Below, in pieces: positions 61,280 to 64,000 of a stretch of 64,000 bases of DNA. Origin of the DNA: Actinocatenispora sp963815125. GTDB taxonomy: Bacteria; Actinomycetota; Actinomycetes; Mycobacteriales; Micromonosporaceae. Where the stretch lies: the NCBI GenBank assembly GCA_963815125.1, contig CAWFFM010000001.1, forward strand, positions 558,001 through 622,000, written 5' to 3'. The first letter of the stretch is position 1; the number at the start of each line of letters is the position of its first letter. Both the position numbers and the translations under genes were made by a program. The notes under the pieces were generated by a model, which did no database searches, was not told where the DNA came from, and saw only the letters and a program-made list of their open reading frames with translations.

Positions 61280-61348
61280 ACCGTACGGCGCTGAACCGTA
61301 CGGCGCTGAACCGTACGGCGCTGAACCGTACGGCGCTGAACCGTACGG
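61274..61348 (+). repeat. Five perfect 15-bp tandem repeats across the anmK stop codon
   Basis: CGCTGAACCGTACGG is repeated five times without change from 61274 to 61348. The anmK stop TGA (61277-61279) is part of the first copy, and because 15 is a multiple of three each later copy also gives TGA in the same frame. Perfect identity suggests recent expansion by slippage. It may be polymorphic between strains or stabilise the mRNA end. Confidence 0.9.
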
Positions 61349-61567
61349 GATCCGGGCGGTACGGAATCTGGGTCAGCCCGGGAATGGGACACCGGGCGGT
61401 CAAGCGGTCATCGTCCGGTGCTGTGCCGGCAGATCCGGTACGCGCGCCGCCACCATCGCACCTGTGCCACCGGATGTGGCGGAGTTGTGAAGGGAACGGG
61501 CGAGTCCGGTGAGGTAAGAATCGCGTCGCCGGGTCCAGGCGCGGTGCCGGGGATAGACTTCCTGGCC

Positions 61568-63544
61568 ATGGACTCGCGTGACGGTTCGGTTTCCGAAGAA
61601 GGCCTGCTCAGCTCGATACGCGACCCCCGTGACCTGCGTCGACTGCCGGTTGACCGGTTGCCGGAGTTGGCCGGTGAGATCCGCGACTTCCTGGTGGACC
61701 GGGTGTCGCGCACCGGCGGACACCTCGGTCCCAACCTCGGTGTGGTGGAACTGACACTGGCGCTGCACCGGGTGTTCGAATCGCCGAGTGACCGGATCCT
61801 GTTCGACACCGGGCACCAGGCTTATGTGCACAAGATGCTCACCGGCCGACAGGCCGGCTTCGACCTGCTGCGCCAGCGTGGTGGCCTGACCGGCTATCCG
61901 AACCGGGCCGAGAGCGACCACGACACCATCGAGAACTCGCACGCCTCCACCGCCCTGTCCTACGCCGATGGCCTGGCCAAGGCGTACCGGCTGCGCGGCG
62001 AGCAGCGTCACGTCGTCGCCGTGGTCGGCGACGGTGCGCTCACCGGCGGCATGTGCTGGGAGGCGCTGAACAACATCGCCGCCTCGGACCGCCCGCTCGT
62101 CGTGGTGGTCAACGACAACGGCCGGTCCTACTCGCCGACCATCGGCGGACTGGCCTCCCACCTGTCGTCGCTGCGCCTGAGTCCCGGCTACGAGCGGGTC
62201 CTCGACCTGGTCAAGGAGTCACTCGGCCGCACCCCGCTGGTCGGCGCGCCGCTCTACGAGGTGCTGCACGCGGTGAAGAAGGGGCTCAAGGACGCCGTCG
62301 CGCCGCAGGCCCTGTTCGAGGATCTGGGCCTGAAGTACGTGGGTCCGGTGGACGGGCACGACATGACGGCGCTGGAAGGCGCGCTGGCGAAGGCCAAGCG
62401 CTACGGCGGCCCGGTGATCGTGCATGTGGTGACCCGCAAGGGCAACGGCTACCTGCCTGCCGAGAACGACACCGCGGACTGTCTGCACCAGTCGGCCGTG
62501 TTCGACCCGGAGACCGGCAAACCGACCGCCCCGCCGTCGAAGAAATGGACCTCGGTGTTCGCCGAGGAACTGGTCGAGGTGGCCGGCGAACGCGACGACA
62601 TCGTCGGTATCACCGCCGCGATGGCCGGGCCGACGGGTATCGAGAAGCTGCAGGAACGCTACCCGGACCGGGTCTTCGACGTCGGGATCGCCGAGCAGCA
62701 CGCGGTGACCTCCGCGGCGGGCCTGGCACTGGGCGGCCTGCACCCGGTGGTGGCGGTCTACTCGACCTTCCTCAACCGGGCGTTCGACCAGGTACTGCTG
62801 GACGTGGCGATGCACGAGCTGCCGGTCACCTTCGTACTGGACCGGGCCGGCATCACCGGGCCGGACGGACCCAGCCACTACGGGATCTGGGACACCTCCA
62901 TCCTCGGCGTGGTGCCGGGTCTGCGGTTCGCCGCACCCCGGGACGGCAGCCAGGTACGCGAACAGTTCCGGGAGGCGGTCGAGGTCACCGACGGCCCGAC
63001 CGTACTGAGGTTGCCGACCGGTGCGCTGCCTGCCGACCTGCCCGCCGTACAGCGCCTGGGCACCGGTATCGGCGCGGTCGACGTCCTGCACCGCGACGCG
63101 CGCAGTGACGTACTGCTCGTCGCGGTCGGCTCGTTCGCCCCGCTGGGCATGCAGGTGGCCGAGCGGGTCGGCGGCCAGGGTTACGGGGTGACCGTGGTGG
63201 ACCCCCGCTGGTTCCGGCCGGTTCCGCAACGACTGACCGAACTGGCCGCGCAACACCGGCTGGTGGTCACCCTGGAGGACGGCGTACGCGCCGGCAGCTT
63301 CGGTACCGCGCTGGCTCAGCAGCTCACCGACGCCGGTGTCCGGACCCCACTGCGTGACCTGGCCGTTCCGGTCGGCTTCCACGAATTCGGCACCCGTACC
63401 CAGATCCTGACCGATCTCGGTCTCACCGCACAGGACATCGCGCGTCAGGTCACCGAATGGGTGGCGGGGGTGGACACCGACCAGGCCACCGCTGAGGAGA
63501 CGTCCTCGTCCAGCCACGGTCAGCTGCGTCGACCGGCCCGATGA
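61568..63544 (+). CDS. dxs: 1-deoxy-D-xylulose-5-phosphate synthase
   Basis: The 658-residue protein is the thiamine-diphosphate enzyme that condenses pyruvate and glyceraldehyde 3-phosphate in the first step of the MEP isoprenoid pathway. Motifs are RTGGHLGPNLGVVELTLALHRVF, FDTGHQAYVHK, the cofactor motif VGDGALTGGMCWEALNN, YVGPVDGHD, DVGIAEQHAVTSAAGLALGG with catalytic Glu, and a transketolase C-terminal domain. The ATG at 61568 has TAGACT eight bases before it and no ribosome site, suggesting a leaderless mRNA. The GNAT gene overlaps its stop. Confidence 0.97.
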   Translation: MDSRDGSVSEEGLLSSIRDPRDLRRLPVDRLPELAGEIRDFLVDRVSRTGGHLGPNLGVVELTLALHRVFESPSDRILFDTGHQAYVHKMLTGRQAGFDLLRQRGGLTGYPNRAESDHDTIENSHASTALSYADGLAKAYRLRGEQRHVVAVVGDGALTGGMCWEALNNIAASDRPLVVVVNDNGRSYSPTIGGLASHLSSLRLSPGYERVLDLVKESLGRTPLVGAPLYEVLHAVKKGLKDAVAPQALFEDLGLKYVGPVDGHDMTALEGALAKAKRYGGPVIVHVVTRKGNGYLPAENDTADCLHQSAVFDPETGKPTAPPSKKWTSVFAEELVEVAGERDDIVGITAAMAGPTGIEKLQERYPDRVFDVGIAEQHAVTSAAGLALGGLHPVVAVYSTFLNRAFDQVLLDVAMHELPVTFVLDRAGITGPDGPSHYGIWDTSILGVVPGLRFAAPRDGSQVREQFREAVEVTDGPTVLRLPTGALPADLPAVQRLGTGIGAVDVLHRDARSDVLLVAVGSFAPLGMQVAERVGGQGYGVTVVDPRWFRPVPQRLTELAAQHRLVVTLEDGVRAGSFGTALAQQLTDAGVRTPLRDLAVPVGFHEFGTRTQILTDLGLTAQDIARQVTEWVAGVDTDQATAEETSSSSHGQLRRPAR

Positions 63545-64000
63545 GCCGGTCGGTGTCCACCGCAGAGATCCGGACCGATCGGCTGCTGCTACGGCGGTGG
63601 CGCCCGGCGGACCGTGTTCCGTTCGCGGCGATGAACGCCGATCCCGAGGTGATGGAGCACTTTCCGGCACCGTTGGACCGGGCGGCCAGTGATGGTCTGG
63701 TGGACCGGATCGAGGCCGGCTTCGAGAAGTTCGGCTACGGTCTGTGGGCCGTGGAGATCGCTGCCGCCGGCGAGTTCATCGGTTTCACGGGTCTGGCGGT
63801 GCCCAACTTCGAGGCGCCCTTCACCCCGGCGGTCGAGGTCGGCTGGCGGTTGAGCCGGTCGGCCTGGGGCCACGGGTACGCCACCGAGGCGGCGAACGCC
63901 GCACTGCACGAGGGTTTCGTACGACACGGGCTCGCGGAGATCGTGTCGTTCACCGCGCTGCCCAACGTCCGTTCGCAGGCCGTGATGCGCAGGTTGGGAA
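63541..64000 (+). CDS. GNAT acetyltransferase (RimJ/RimL type), truncated by window end
   Basis: The visible 153 residues begin MSRSVSTAEIRTDRLLLRRWRPADRVPFAAMNADPEVMEHFP and continue with EVGWRLSRSAWGHGYATEAANAALHEGFVRHGLAEIVSFTALPNVRSQAVMRRLG, the acetyl-CoA loop (WGHGYATEA) and the conserved NxxSxxVMxRLG end of the family. These enzymes acetylate N-termini or small molecules. Its ATG overlaps the dxs stop (ATGA). About 20-30 residues are missing at the 3' end. Confidence 0.9.
   Translation, partial: MSRSVSTAEIRTDRLLLRRWRPADRVPFAAMNADPEVMEHFPAPLDRAASDGLVDRIEAGFEKFGYGLWAVEIAAAGEFIGFTGLAVPNFEAPFTPAVEVGWRLSRSAWGHGYATEAANAALHEGFVRHGLAEIVSFTALPNVRSQAVMRRLG

Noticed and set aside
61274..61348. 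CRISPR-like array
   Set aside because: The repeats are contiguous with no spacers, so this is a simple tandem repeat.
62219..63670. 483-codon minus-strand open frame opposite dxs
   Set aside because: Antisense shadow of dxs without any motif.

Overview
The window is high-GC DNA with GTG and TTG starts, short intergenic gaps and many four-base stop/start overlaps. It carries NucS, an actinobacterial principal sigma factor, and small DUF3039, DUF3099, DUF3159, DUF3710 and DUF4193 proteins. This points to an actinomycete, most likely of the Micromonosporaceae; the exact genus cannot be fixed from sequence alone. No rRNA, tRNA, CRISPR array, insertion sequence or prophage was recognised.

Layout. 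1-4.4 kb: an XRE regulator divergent from two small proteins, a 3-hydroxybutyryl-CoA dehydrogenase and a STAS protein. 4.65-9.37 kb: a tight four-gene minus-strand operon (small helical protein, 303-aa helical protein, FtsK/SpoIIIE-type ATPase, three-helix membrane protein), the best candidate for an undescribed system. 9.8-18.2 kb: nucS, aldehyde dehydrogenase, sulfotransferase-like protein, SDR, a two-module 3-hydroxyacyl-CoA dehydrogenase, small proteins and two alpha/beta hydrolases. 18.3-22.3 kb: a protein deacetylase (AcuC type) followed at once by a GNAT plus acyl-CoA-ligase lysine acetyltransferase. 22.4-25.0 kb: an alternative primary-like sigma factor divergent from a BlaI-type repressor and M56 peptidase pair.

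25-47 kb is a core block: dtd, a methyltransferase, DUF3099, psuK/psuG, DUF3039, a YihY protein, a helicase, the principal sigma factor, an inositol monophosphatase, a LytR_C protein, DUF4193, dut, DUF3710, an OB-fold protein, DUF3159, two TrkA-type proteins, a KimA-like permease and a TRAM RNA methyltransferase. From memory the order closely follows the sigA-dut-ceoBC region of Mycobacterium tuberculosis (about Rv2689c-Rv2710). Two gaps in it lack recognisable genes: 38.5-38.9 kb holds an AT-rich inverted-repeat island, and 40.3-40.9 kb holds nothing clear.

47-61.3 kb is accessory metabolism placed between that block and dxs: a SMI1-like protein, a membrane protein, a ROK regulator with a xylose-type sugar ABC transporter, and an Opp-type peptide ABC transporter divergent from a serine hydrolase and anmK. 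Together the last two units look like a muropeptide salvage locus. A 15-bp repeat in five copies runs across the anmK stop codon. The window ends with dxs and a truncated GNAT gene. Several genes (nucS, 15577, 16037, the KimA-like gene, the anmK-linked hydrolase, dxs) have a -10-like box 6-8 bases before the start codon, as expected for leaderless mRNAs.
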